Counted from the stretch's first letter, positions 1 through 6,129 are shown. The stretch: 7,074 nucleotides of DNA from Clostridiales bacterium (GCA_017649745.1 JAGCGE010000045.1:1-7074); one strand, 5' to 3'. The notes: generated by a model not told the origin, from the sequence alone. Translations and numbers: made by a program.

Positions 1-1
1 G

Positions 2-67
2 GGAAACACAAGAAGTTATAGTCTGACACTAACCTGTGACACCTCCGGGAACTTAGGTAGTTATTGA
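2..67 (+). CDS. possible 3' end of an upstream gene (21 codons, start outside window)
   Basis: The second + frame stays open from the window edge to a TGA at 65-67, while the other two + frames stop at about 19-21 and 24-26. The translated tail includes SYSLTLTCDTSGNLGSY, a polar, threonine-rich stretch with one cysteine, as at the end of a secreted protein. It loosely resembles the end of the small secreted protein at 2631-2954 (SATQTITCYSDT): both have T-x-T-C, then D-T shortly after. An open run of 21 codons arises by chance often, so this is weak. The large inverted repeat at 93-125 begins 26 bases after the stop, where a terminator would be expected. No function is assigned. Confidence 0.25.
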   Translation, partial: GNTRSYSLTLTCDTSGNLGSY

Positions 68-86
68 GTCATATTAATATTCTTAG

Positions 87-125
87 AAAAAAGTTGTCCG
101 TTCAGTTTGGCGACCAACGGACAAC
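87..125 (-). terminator. strong 10-bp inverted repeat with A6/T6 flank; terminator-like on the minus strand
   Basis: GTTGTCCGTT at 93-102 is exactly complementary to AACGGACAAC at 116-125, with a 13-base loop. Inside, TTGG (107-110) and CCAA (114-117) offer an alternative inner pairing. Six As at 87-92 abut the left arm, so read on the minus strand this is a textbook intrinsic terminator: stem followed directly by T6. On the + strand no T run follows (CGATAATG). No minus-strand gene lies to the right to be terminated. It may instead close the possible + strand gene ending at 67, stop antisense transcription, or simply be an RNA structure. The inverted repeat is certain; the role is inferred. 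Confidence 0.5.
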
Positions 126-161
126 GATAATGAACGACAGAGAACCATGAGTAGGAGCTTT

Positions 162-206
162 CTGATTAGGTGTTCACTTGATTTGAAGTATAGCACCTGC
201 AATCAG
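162..206 (+). repeat. long bulged hairpin upstream of the lipoprotein gene
   Basis: CTGATTAGGTG at 162-172 pairs with CACCT (194-198) plus AATCAG (201-206), giving an 11-bp stem broken only by a two-base GC bulge at 199-200. Within the 21-base loop, ACTT (176-179) and AAGT (186-189) can form a small inner stem. No T run follows, so it is not a simple terminator. The CACCT arm can also pair with a later copy: GCACCT (193-198) complements AGGTGC (241-246), which gives a mutually exclusive fold. This could be an untranslated leader element of the lipoprotein mRNA or an operator. No known riboswitch class is recognised. Confidence 0.4.
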
Positions 207-317
207 TACAAGCAAGAATTTGCCTTGGCATGGTAAGTGGAGGTGCAGACCAATGTGGAAAATGTGACCATTATGGGAAATAATAAGTACAGGTGTCGGA
301 ATTAAGAGTTTCTATGT

Positions 318-323
318 AGGTGA
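318..323 (+). promoter_or_regulatory. ribosome binding site that decides the lipoprotein start
   Basis: AGGTGA at 318-323 lies five bases before the GTG at 329. It overlaps the other possible GTG start at 320, which would leave that codon without a well-placed site. Starting at 329 gives MKRIIVSALILLL, a clean lipoprotein signal peptide with its basic residues at the very N-terminus. Confidence 0.6.
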
Positions 324-328
324 CAGAT

Positions 329-2509
329 GTGAAAAGGATTATCGTCTCTGCTCTCATATTGTTGTTAGTATTTTCATGTGTTTCGTGTGATCGAGGTGCA
401 GCTACTGACGAAGCGACGAATCCTTTACAAGAAAATAGTATGTATGCAGGCATTAATGAGTCACAGGCATTTTCATCAGAATCCGTTTGTTTTCCTGATT
501 GCGACAGTATTTATAGTGTTGAGATGATAGGTACTGACTACTTTGTAGTTACTATCGATGGCTTGTACGAAGAATTCTCGGATATTACCTGGAAAGTCTA
601 TAAGGTTGATTCATTGAAGAACAAGGTATTATTGTATACCGCTACCTGTGAGCGCGATTCATCCCTGGTAAAGGTTATTAATTCCGAGAAACTTATTCAA
701 ATTAACGGCAGCGAATTGAGAGTTTCTGACATAGATGGCAACAATCCTGTTTTGATAAATGCAGAACTTCCCGGTGTTAATACAGTAGAGACCGAGTGCA
801 TTGATAATCTGCTCTACATAGGTATGCAGGGAAGAGTTATTGTCTATGATTTGGAGGGCAATCTGATTAATACAATAGATGATGACTCTCTTAAAACGAT
901 AGATAGTCTTTTCGAATATAACGGTAATTGTTACTACTCCAGTGTAATGGGATATACCATGGATTTTTTCAGGCTGGATGCAGAAGAGAGTTCTATCGAA
1001 ACTATCTGTTCATCTGCTGAACTTGGGATAGAAGGATACAAGTTTGTAGGCAATGGAAACTTCTTCATCACACCTCAGTCATATGAGATCGGAATGGTGG
1101 ATCTCGATAGCAAGACTTTGATCTCGTGTTCCCGTCCGGAGAATATGCTGGTAAAACCCATAATGAGCGGAAACGATCCGGATAATCTGGTGGTCGTTCT
1201 TGATCCTTCGCATTTTGCATCTATCAGGAATTACATAAATCTGACAAAAGAAGTCGTATTTATAGAACCTGATAATGATCTTGATCTTTCTTCTCGAAAA
1301 AAGCTAGTTGTTGGTGGAACAGGGTTTGTTAACTGCAGATCATTTTACATTGCCGCTTACGAATTCAATAAATCGCAAAGCGATTATGTTGTGGTCATAG
1401 ATGATTATAGTGAACTTGATATCCAAGCGGATAATCCTGCAGAATATCAGGCTGAACTTATTAAACACTTCCAATCCGAAGGAGCTCCCGACATCTTTTT
1501 CGGACCGATCTTTAACTATGAATACTTCTACTTCAATAATATGGTGATCGATATGTATCCATATATGGCAGCGGATGATCAGTTTGTCATAGATGATATG
1601 CGGCCATGCATTAAAGATCTTCTGATATCAGATGATAATGTTTGCTATCAGATTATGGCCGGCTATTATCCGATCGGCTATGTTGGAAGAAGCAGCTATT
1701 TCGATTCTCCTGAGACCAGTATCTACGAATTGGACGGCCTGGATCCTGATCGTCTTTATTATGGTCAGGAAGATTCAGCATCATTAGTCAGCAACGTCTT
1801 GCAGAACAGCATTACCGATATGTATGAAGACCAAGAAAAAGATCATTCAGAACAGATAGAAGATCTTCTTGACTATTCGCTTCTATATGCAGATATTCAG
1901 ACTGGTTCAAATACAATATGGGTAGATGAAATATTGAATGGAGATGCTCTCCTGCTCAATAGCATGTATATTTTGGGATTTAATGAATTCCGGCTTTTTG
2001 ATTCGCAATGCAAAGATGATCTGATCTATATTGGATACCCGGGAATCGAGGGATCCGTTCATCCTGCTATGCCGGAATGTCTTATGGCTATATCTTCTTC
2101 CGCTGAAGATCCGGAGATGTGTTGGAAATTCGTATCCTATTTTCTCTCTGATGACCTTCAGAGATTTATGCTGTACAGCATAAACACTAGATTTCCTGTG
2201 ATGGGAAATGTTTTTGATGAGTACCTTTACTATATGAAGAATCCAGATGAGATACCCGATGAGAAGGCAGAGTATCGGTTCATGACCAAGTTCTACCCTC
2301 AGGTTTCTGAAGATACGATAGATGAAGATCTCGCTGATTACAAGATGATGGCTGAATCTGTTGATTGTGTAGTTGTCTATGATTATGGAATCAATCAGAT
2401 TGTGAAAGAGGAGGTAACCAGTTTGTATTCAAGTGATAAATCTGTTGCAGAGGTTGCTGACAGCATAGACTCAAGGTTATGCCTGTACTATGAAGAAAAC
2501 TATGGTTAA
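329..2509 (+). CDS. large surface lipoprotein with a solute-binding-protein-like C-terminal half
   Basis: This is a 726-residue protein from GTG 329 (an upstream GTG at 320 would add three residues). It opens with KR, a hydrophobic run, then two candidate lipid-attachment cysteines, C17 (VFSC) and C20 (CVSC). The first lacks a classic lipobox but either would anchor it outside the membrane. Residues about 30-320 are beta-rich short strands of the kind seen in propeller-like modules (for example GRVIVYDLEGNLINTI). Residues about 325-720 resemble a family 1 extracellular solute-binding protein: the AAYEFNKSQSDYVVVI strand, a DIFFGP segment, the MAISSSAEDPEMCWKFVSYF helix region, and a tail SDKSVAEVADSIDSRLCLYY matching the usual final helix of that family. 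No sugar-type permeases are adjacent. Downstream genes suggest a link to a small secreted protein and a MacB-type transporter. The ligand is unknown; the N-terminal fold is inferred from pattern only. Confidence 0.75.
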   Translation: MKRIIVSALILLLVFSCVSCDRGAATDEATNPLQENSMYAGINESQAFSSESVCFPDCDSIYSVEMIGTDYFVVTIDGLYEEFSDITWKVYKVDSLKNKVLLYTATCERDSSLVKVINSEKLIQINGSELRVSDIDGNNPVLINAELPGVNTVETECIDNLLYIGMQGRVIVYDLEGNLINTIDDDSLKTIDSLFEYNGNCYYSSVMGYTMDFFRLDAEESSIETICSSAELGIEGYKFVGNGNFFITPQSYEIGMVDLDSKTLISCSRPENMLVKPIMSGNDPDNLVVVLDPSHFASIRNYINLTKEVVFIEPDNDLDLSSRKKLVVGGTGFVNCRSFYIAAYEFNKSQSDYVVVIDDYSELDIQADNPAEYQAELIKHFQSEGAPDIFFGPIFNYEYFYFNNMVIDMYPYMAADDQFVIDDMRPCIKDLLISDDNVCYQIMAGYYPIGYVGRSSYFDSPETSIYELDGLDPDRLYYGQEDSASLVSNVLQNSITDMYEDQEKDHSEQIEDLLDYSLLYADIQTGSNTIWVDEILNGDALLLNSMYILGFNEFRLFDSQCKDDLIYIGYPGIEGSVHPAMPECLMAISSSAEDPEMCWKFVSYFLSDDLQRFMLYSINTRFPVMGNVFDEYLYYMKNPDEIPDEKAEYRFMTKFYPQVSEDTIDEDLADYKMMAESVDCVVVYDYGINQIVKEEVTSLYSSDKSVAEVADSIDSRLCLYYEENYG

Positions 2510-2531
2510 TAATTTTGAGGAGGTTTAGATT

Positions 2532-2567
2532 ATGTTTAAAAAGATTTTTTCAGTATTACCGGAATAG
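2532..2567 (+). pseudogene. tiny reading frame behind a perfect ribosome binding site; leader peptide or broken gene
   Basis: GAGGAGG at 2517-2523 sits eight bases before ATG 2532, the strongest Shine-Dalgarno in the window, yet the frame reads only MFKKIFSVLPE before TAG at 2565-2567. Beyond the TAG it stays open and in phase with the small secreted protein gene starting at 2631. Alternatively, losing one T from the T6 run at 2545-2550 gives a 28-residue basic peptide starting MFKKIFQYYRNRVKSK and ending at TAA 2617-2619, which looks like the N-terminus of a permease. It could be a remnant of a degraded gene, a leader peptide, or a site of slippage. The start signal is clear; the product is not. 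Confidence 0.4.
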
Positions 2568-2575
2568 GGTAAAAT
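2547..2575 (+). promoter_or_regulatory. candidate sigma-A-type promoter for the small secreted protein gene
   Basis: TTTTCA (2547-2552, four of six to TTGACA) and TAAAAT (2570-2575, five of six to TATAAT) are separated by exactly 17 bases. Transcription would start near 2582, about 50 bases before ATG 2631. This would let the small protein be made independently of the lipoprotein gene. AT-rich DNA gives such matches by chance fairly often. Confidence 0.35.
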
Positions 2576-2630
2576 CGAAAACAATGTATGTAAGTATGGA
2601 TTTAAGAAAACAAACTTAAGAGGTGTTATT

Positions 2631-2954
2631 ATGAAAAAAATGAAAATGTTGGTTCTTTGTTTGGTATCAATAATGATTATGTGTACTGTTGCTTTTTCAG
2701 TTAATGCGGCTTCCGGTCAGGTCAATTATACTGGGGTTTACGAAAAGTTTAATGGCACGTATTATTATAATCAAGGTTATGCAAATGTTACTATTACGGG
2801 ATCAGGTACCTGCAATGTAACGGTTAGATTATATAAAGATGGAGCATTAAGAGCCCCAAGAACAACTCCGGTATCAGCAACACAAACGATTACTTGTTAT
2901 TCGGATACTCTACAAGGAACAGGAGCATCTTTTGGAAATGTTACGTTTAGTTAA
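2631..2954 (+). CDS. small Sec-secreted two-cysteine protein, bacteriocin-like candidate
   Basis: This is a 107-residue precursor. ATG 2631 is preceded by AGAGGTG at 2619-2625, five bases away. The N-terminus has K2, K3 and K5, then a hydrophobic core (about 6-22) and a likely signal peptidase I site after VNA at residue 26, leaving about 81 residues. The mature part is rich in Gly, Thr, Tyr and Asn with alternating polar and hydrophobic residues (VTITGSGTCNVTVRLY), suggesting a small all-beta domain. Its only two mature cysteines, C61 and C89, could form a disulfide. There is no double-glycine leader, so export should be by Sec. Placement directly before a two-permease ABC transporter recalls lactococcin 972-type cassettes, but the motifs I remember for that family are not seen. 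It may be a new antimicrobial or signalling protein, or an unrelated secreted protein. The family is not recognised. Confidence 0.75.
   Translation: MKKMKMLVLCLVSIMIMCTVAFSVNAASGQVNYTGVYEKFNGTYYYNQGYANVTITGSGTCNVTVRLYKDGALRAPRTTPVSATQTITCYSDTLQGTGASFGNVTFS
2921..2925 (+). promoter_or_regulatory. ribosome binding site for the first permease, inside the preceding gene
   Basis: AGGAG at 2921-2925 lies six bases before TTG 2932 and twelve before ATG 2938, both within the last codons of the small secreted protein gene. It supports an upstream, translationally coupled start over ATG 2983. It leaves open whether TTG 2932 or ATG 2938 is used. Confidence 0.45.
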
Positions 2955-4161
2955 TGGTAAACCCGATTTCAGAGGAAGACTTATGTCTTCCTCTGCCTTC
3001 TTTGTTTTTTTTGCTTTTGTTGTAGTAGGTTTTATCTTTGTCTCAACAGATAAAGAGTACAATCTTAATCAGCAGATAGCACGAGGCTATATTACCCGTG
3101 ACGCTATTTTCTTTGAAATCCATGATCCGTCTAGAATGACGTATAAAGCGGGAAGTTTTGGGGTGGATCCTGAAACAGGGGAAATGATCATTTATGGTAA
3201 TGCAGATGTTTCAATTGACGAAAATGGAGGGATATCTTTAGACCTAGATCCGGATGAAGCTGAGGATCCGACATATGTTTTCGGAAACAACATTGATGCA
3301 ACGGGGTTAACACAAATTGAGTCATTACTGCTTTCCGGTGGAGATAACTATTTAGCTGCTATCCATGACGGAAATATGAGGGGCATTGTTTATAAAGGAA
3401 ATGTTGTCGAACCTCCTATTATAGAAGGACGTTTTTTCAAGGAGGATGAATGTGTTTCCCGAGAGAAACTGGCGGTTATTGGTTCTGACTATATCGAATT
3501 ATGTTATGAAATGAATGGTTTGCGGTACATTGATTACAATAACGATACTTATGAAGTTATTGGAATTACCGGTATAGCAAGTCCGAGTGCTATGGATCAT
3601 CTGATCCTTATTAATCTTGGAGGAATCAGTCCTGAAACGCAGAATAGAGGAAGGTTTTATATAGATGGAGAAGGCTCTATGGAGTCTGTCTATTCGAAAC
3701 TAGAGTCTTCAAGTCTGGATATATTCGGCCAGCCGTTAGATCGATTGGAAACACCGACAACCTTGATCGATTCAGCTTCAGGCGGAATGTATCTGAAACC
3801 ATATTTGAAGGTGTTGCTCTTCTTACTGTACCTGTTTATCTACATGAGTTTGATGATACAGATCCTCAAGCGGCAAAAGGTAAAGATAGCAGTTATGAGT
3901 ATTTATGGAATGAGTTTCTTGCGAAGATTTTTTGCTGTAGCAGGATCAGTGATGATATGGTCAATAATTGGTACTTTGTTCGGTTGTGTGATTGATTTGA
4001 TCCTGATACGGATCCACTTTTTTGTGTTGCCTTATGATATGCTCCGGCATGATATTATCACTTTGTTATTGATCAGTGGTCTGATGATTATTGTTCTGGG
4101 TTTGATCATTAGTTTTGGCATAAGGAAAATTAATGTGGGGGAGGTAATCAGAGAAGCATGA
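2932..4161 (+). CDS. FtsX/MacB-like ABC transporter permease, first subunit
   Basis: 409 residues from TTG 2932. This is an integral membrane subunit of a MacB-type ABC transporter, which couples ATP hydrolysis in the cytoplasm to movement of an extracellular domain rather than classic transport. One helix lies at about 22-38, then a large extracellular domain (about 40-285), then three helices (about 293-313, 332-356 and 373-395). The cytoplasmic segment KRQKVKIAVMSIYGMSFLRR before the third helix matches the usual FtsX pattern of a charged stretch followed by a short glycine-containing helix. The start is uncertain: TTG 2932, ATG 2938 or ATG 2983. The two earlier starts give R5, K10, R14 and R16 before helix 1, fitting positive-inside; the last leaves none. 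It overlaps the small protein gene by 23 bases and the next permease by ATGA. Confidence 0.85.
   Translation: MEMLRLVNGKPDFRGRLMSSSAFFVFFAFVVVGFIFVSTDKEYNLNQQIARGYITRDAIFFEIHDPSRMTYKAGSFGVDPETGEMIIYGNADVSIDENGGISLDLDPDEAEDPTYVFGNNIDATGLTQIESLLLSGGDNYLAAIHDGNMRGIVYKGNVVEPPIIEGRFFKEDECVSREKLAVIGSDYIELCYEMNGLRYIDYNNDTYEVIGITGIASPSAMDHLILINLGGISPETQNRGRFYIDGEGSMESVYSKLESSSLDIFGQPLDRLETPTTLIDSASGGMYLKPYLKVLLFLLYLFIYMSLMIQILKRQKVKIAVMSIYGMSFLRRFFAVAGSVMIWSIIGTLFGCVIDLILIRIHFFVLPYDMLRHDIITLLLISGLMIIVLGLIISFGIRKINVGEVIREA
2970..3018 (+). terminator. intra-operon hairpin with T-rich tail, likely attenuator after the small protein gene
   Basis: AGAGGAAGAC at 2971-2980 is exactly complementary to GTCTTCCTCT at 2985-2994 with a four-base TTAT loop; C2970-G2995 makes it 11 bp. 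A T-rich stretch follows, including T8 at 3005-3012, but it starts a few bases after the stem rather than directly. The stem begins 16 bases after the small protein stop codon, where an intrinsic terminator belongs. It lies inside the first permease gene, whose first membrane helix is encoded by the T-rich tract. A leaky terminator here would make the small protein more abundant than the transporter. The left arm also contains AGAGGAAG in Shine-Dalgarno position for ATG 2983. Confidence 0.6.
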
Positions 4162-5417
4162 TATTTTATATTAAGAATTTCATCAGATCGTTCCTGACTC
4201 ACCCCAAAGAGAACTTCATCATCTTATTTGATCTGATGTTAACAGCATCCGTAATATTCGTTCTGGTACAAAACTATTATTTCATTAAAGAGAAACATGA
4301 TGAGTTTTTCTATGATGACCGAGTTGCAAAAACTTTTATTCTTAGCACCGAACAAGAACGGATAGGGGAAATCACCAATAACATCAAAAATCAAACGTAC
4401 ATGTTTGATATGGGCTTACAGTTATATGATGAAATCAATTCAACAGAGATGAAAGTATTCATGTACTATGATAGTGATATCAAAACAGACGGTTTTGACG
4501 AAGAGACAATGAGCAGGATTCAAAAATGCGCTCAGGTTGGAGGATTGATCCAGGCTAATGCTATTAGCGAGTACTCTCTTGAAGGTATGGGATTTACTCT
4601 TTCAGATGGAAGATGGTTTACGAAAGAAGAGTATGACAACATTTACGATCTGGACGCCGTTCCCATTATTATGGGAAATAATTACAAGGAATCATTTAAG
4701 CTTGGGGATGTTATTTCATACGATAATGGTGAGAAGAAAGATAAGGCTGTAGTAGTTGGTTTTTTCGAAAAGAATTCAACACTAAATTATTATGGAATGA
4801 TGCAAGACAACTTTAACGAGATAATAGTATATCCGATAAGTACTCCTTTTTTTCCGAGAGAGTTTGAGTTTTATGAAAATGACGAATCAGATATAGAAAG
4901 AGTAAAAATACTGTCAGATGGACGTTTATATTGTCCTGATGAAAGTATAGATGTGCAGAAACAGATAAATCTGTTAACTGCCCAATATGGTTTTTATCCA
5001 ATTTCAGCTGAGCCTATTGACGGAACAGCATATTCTGAAACAAAAACAATCTCAGAAAGAAATCTTTGGCTTATAGGGATTCTGGCAGCATCTGCTTCTG
5101 TTATCTGTATGATTTCTCTGGGAGGAATAATCTATAACAAGACACTAGATGATAGAAGAACATATTGCATATATATGAGTGTTGGTATTCCATTACGGAA
5201 GATAATCACTTCTTTAGTGCTGGAGATGTTGCTCTGGACGATTTTGTCGATGGTTCCTGTCATTGTGATCTCTTGTCATGAATATAAAACAGTGATGGTT
5301 CCGCTGTGGTTAATTGTCTTGTATGAACTGTTTGTTGTTGCGATTTCATTAGTGCCATCTCTTAAGGTTATTTCGAAATGCAATATTGATTACTTAATGC
5401 GAAATCAGATGAATTAA
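4158..5417 (+). CDS. FtsX/MacB-like ABC transporter permease, second subunit
   Basis: 419 residues, starting at the ATG of an ATGA overlap with the preceding permease, so translation is coupled and the two are likely made one to one. The topology repeats that of its neighbour: a basic N-terminus (FYIKNFIRSFLTHPKEN), helix 1 at about 20-42, a large extracellular domain (about 45-295), then helices at about 299-322, 348-368 and 378-398. The segment DDRRTYCIYMSVGIPLRKI fits the FtsX-family cytoplasmic coupling segment. The two permeases differ clearly in sequence, so this is a heterodimer rather than a recent duplication. The gene ends at TAA 5415-5417, which overlaps the ribosome binding site of the ATPase gene. 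Substrate unknown. Confidence 0.85.
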   Translation: MIFYIKNFIRSFLTHPKENFIILFDLMLTASVIFVLVQNYYFIKEKHDEFFYDDRVAKTFILSTEQERIGEITNNIKNQTYMFDMGLQLYDEINSTEMKVFMYYDSDIKTDGFDEETMSRIQKCAQVGGLIQANAISEYSLEGMGFTLSDGRWFTKEEYDNIYDLDAVPIIMGNNYKESFKLGDVISYDNGEKKDKAVVVGFFEKNSTLNYYGMMQDNFNEIIVYPISTPFFPREFEFYENDESDIERVKILSDGRLYCPDESIDVQKQINLLTAQYGFYPISAEPIDGTAYSETKTISERNLWLIGILAASASVICMISLGGIIYNKTLDDRRTYCIYMSVGIPLRKIITSLVLEMLLWTILSMVPVIVISCHEYKTVMVPLWLIVLYELFVVAISLVPSLKVISKCNIDYLMRNQMN

Positions 5418-5430
5418 GGAGAATAAAAGC

Positions 5431-6087
5431 ATGCCATTAATTGAACTTCAAAATATAAATAAATCCTTTGGTAGTAAAGACAAGCAGACGATGGTCCTTA
5501 AAGATCTGAATTTCCATGTGGATGAAGGAGAGATGGTCGCGATAACAGGAAAGAGCGGAGCCGGTAAGACCACGCTATTGAATATTATAGCAGCTATAGA
5601 CTATCCGGATTCCGGGAAATACATTTATGATGGTGAGGAAGTCAGTTTCCGAAATACATCCCAAGGAATCAAGTTCCGTAAAAACAAGATGGGATTAGTA
5701 GTTCAACACTTTGCGCTTATAAATGATTACAAAGTATATGAAAATGTGGAAATGGGACTTTGGGAATCAGGTATAAAAGGTTCTCGTCGCAAGGAAAAAG
5801 TTATGGAAGTTCTTGAATCGTTAGGAATAGCAGATCTTAAAGATAAGTATCCTAATGTGTTATCCGGTGGCGAGAAACAGCGTGTTGCTATAGGAAGAGC
5901 TATTATCAATGAACCCAAGTTGCTTCTCGCGGATGAACCGACAGGTTCGCTGGATTCTGATACGGAGAGAGATATTCTTAATATTCTCAAAGAACTGAAC
6001 AACAAAGGAATGACGATTGTAATGGTAACTCATGATGAAGATGTTGCGAATATATGTAACAGGATTGTTGTGTTGAAGAAGAACTAA
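5431..6087 (+). CDS. ABC transporter ATP-binding protein, MacB/LolD type
   Basis: 218 residues with every core ABC motif: Walker A GKSGAGKTT (40-48), Q-loop Q92, signature LSGGEKQ (144-150), Walker B LLLADEP (164-170), D-loop SLD (173-175) and switch histidine H201. It powers the two permeases just upstream. The Q-loop neighbourhood VVQHFALINDYKVYENV differs from the common FQxFNLLP pattern of LolD/MacB proteins; its FALI core followed by EN resembles the ATPases I remember from lactococcin 972-type bacteriocin export/immunity cassettes. That is recall, not a search. AAGGAGA at 5416-5422, eight bases before ATG 5431, is a strong site that overlaps the permease stop codon. Family assignment is firm; the bacteriocin link is inferred. 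Confidence 0.95.
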   Translation: MPLIELQNINKSFGSKDKQTMVLKDLNFHVDEGEMVAITGKSGAGKTTLLNIIAAIDYPDSGKYIYDGEEVSFRNTSQGIKFRKNKMGLVVQHFALINDYKVYENVEMGLWESGIKGSRRKEKVMEVLESLGIADLKDKYPNVLSGGEKQRVAIGRAIINEPKLLLADEPTGSLDSDTERDILNILKELNNKGMTIVMVTHDEDVANICNRIVVLKKN

Positions 6088-6102
6088 AACGCATATTTAG
6101 TT
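6082..6102 (+). repeat. AT-rich inverted repeat across the ATPase stop codon
   Basis: AACTAAA at 6082-6088 is exactly complementary to TTTAGTT at 6096-6102, with a seven-base loop. It contains the ATPase stop codon. With one G-C pair and no T run after it, it is a weak hairpin and not a convincing terminator, so transcription may continue into the next gene. Its right arm touches the candidate promoter at 6101. Confidence 0.3.
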
Positions 6103-6129
6103 GAGATGGATGGAATAATGTTCATTAAT
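6101..6129 (+). promoter_or_regulatory. candidate promoter for the DUF2971 gene
   Basis: TTGAGA (6101-6106, five of six to TTGACA) and ATTAAT (6124-6129, four of six to TATAAT) are 17 bases apart, 23 bases before ATG 6153. A short inverted repeat, TAATG-tt-CATTA (6116-6127), overlaps the -10 and could be an operator. This supports separate expression, but a 65-bp gap with no strong terminator does not rule out read-through from the ATPase gene. Confidence 0.35.

Larger units (their letters stand above)
1..328. other. region without a complete gene; structured leader-like DNA
   Basis: No complete reading frame with a believable start is seen on either strand. The region holds a possible tail of an upstream gene (2-67), two strong inverted repeats (93-125 and 162-206) and a small TGCC-tt-GGCA hairpin (221-230). 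The core AGGTG recurs at 168-172, 241-245, 291-295 and 318-322, with the complement CACCT at 194-198. Only the last AGGTG is in Shine-Dalgarno position (for the GTG at 329). No convincing -35/-10 pair was found; TATAGC at 189-194 and GATAAT at 126-131 lack good -35 partners at normal spacing. The promoter of the lipoprotein gene is therefore not located. Confidence 0.6.

Noticed and set aside
271..453. 60-codon minus-strand reading frame upstream of the terminator-like repeat at 87-125
   Set aside because: It overlaps the lipoprotein start and signal peptide, shows no family features and lacks a good start signal, so it is not a credible gene for that terminator.
2532..2954. Read-through of the amber codon at 2565 giving an N-terminally extended secreted protein
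   Set aside because: The start at 2631 has its own well-spaced ribosome binding site and a clean signal peptide; an extension would bury the signal sequence. No other sign of TAG recoding is seen.
4558..4752. 64-codon + strand reading frame inside the second permease gene
   Set aside because: It lies wholly within a well-supported permease in another frame and has no recognisable motifs.
5727..6005. 92-codon minus-strand reading frame opposite the ATPase gene
   Set aside because: It is antisense to conserved ABC motifs and has no ribosome binding site or family features.
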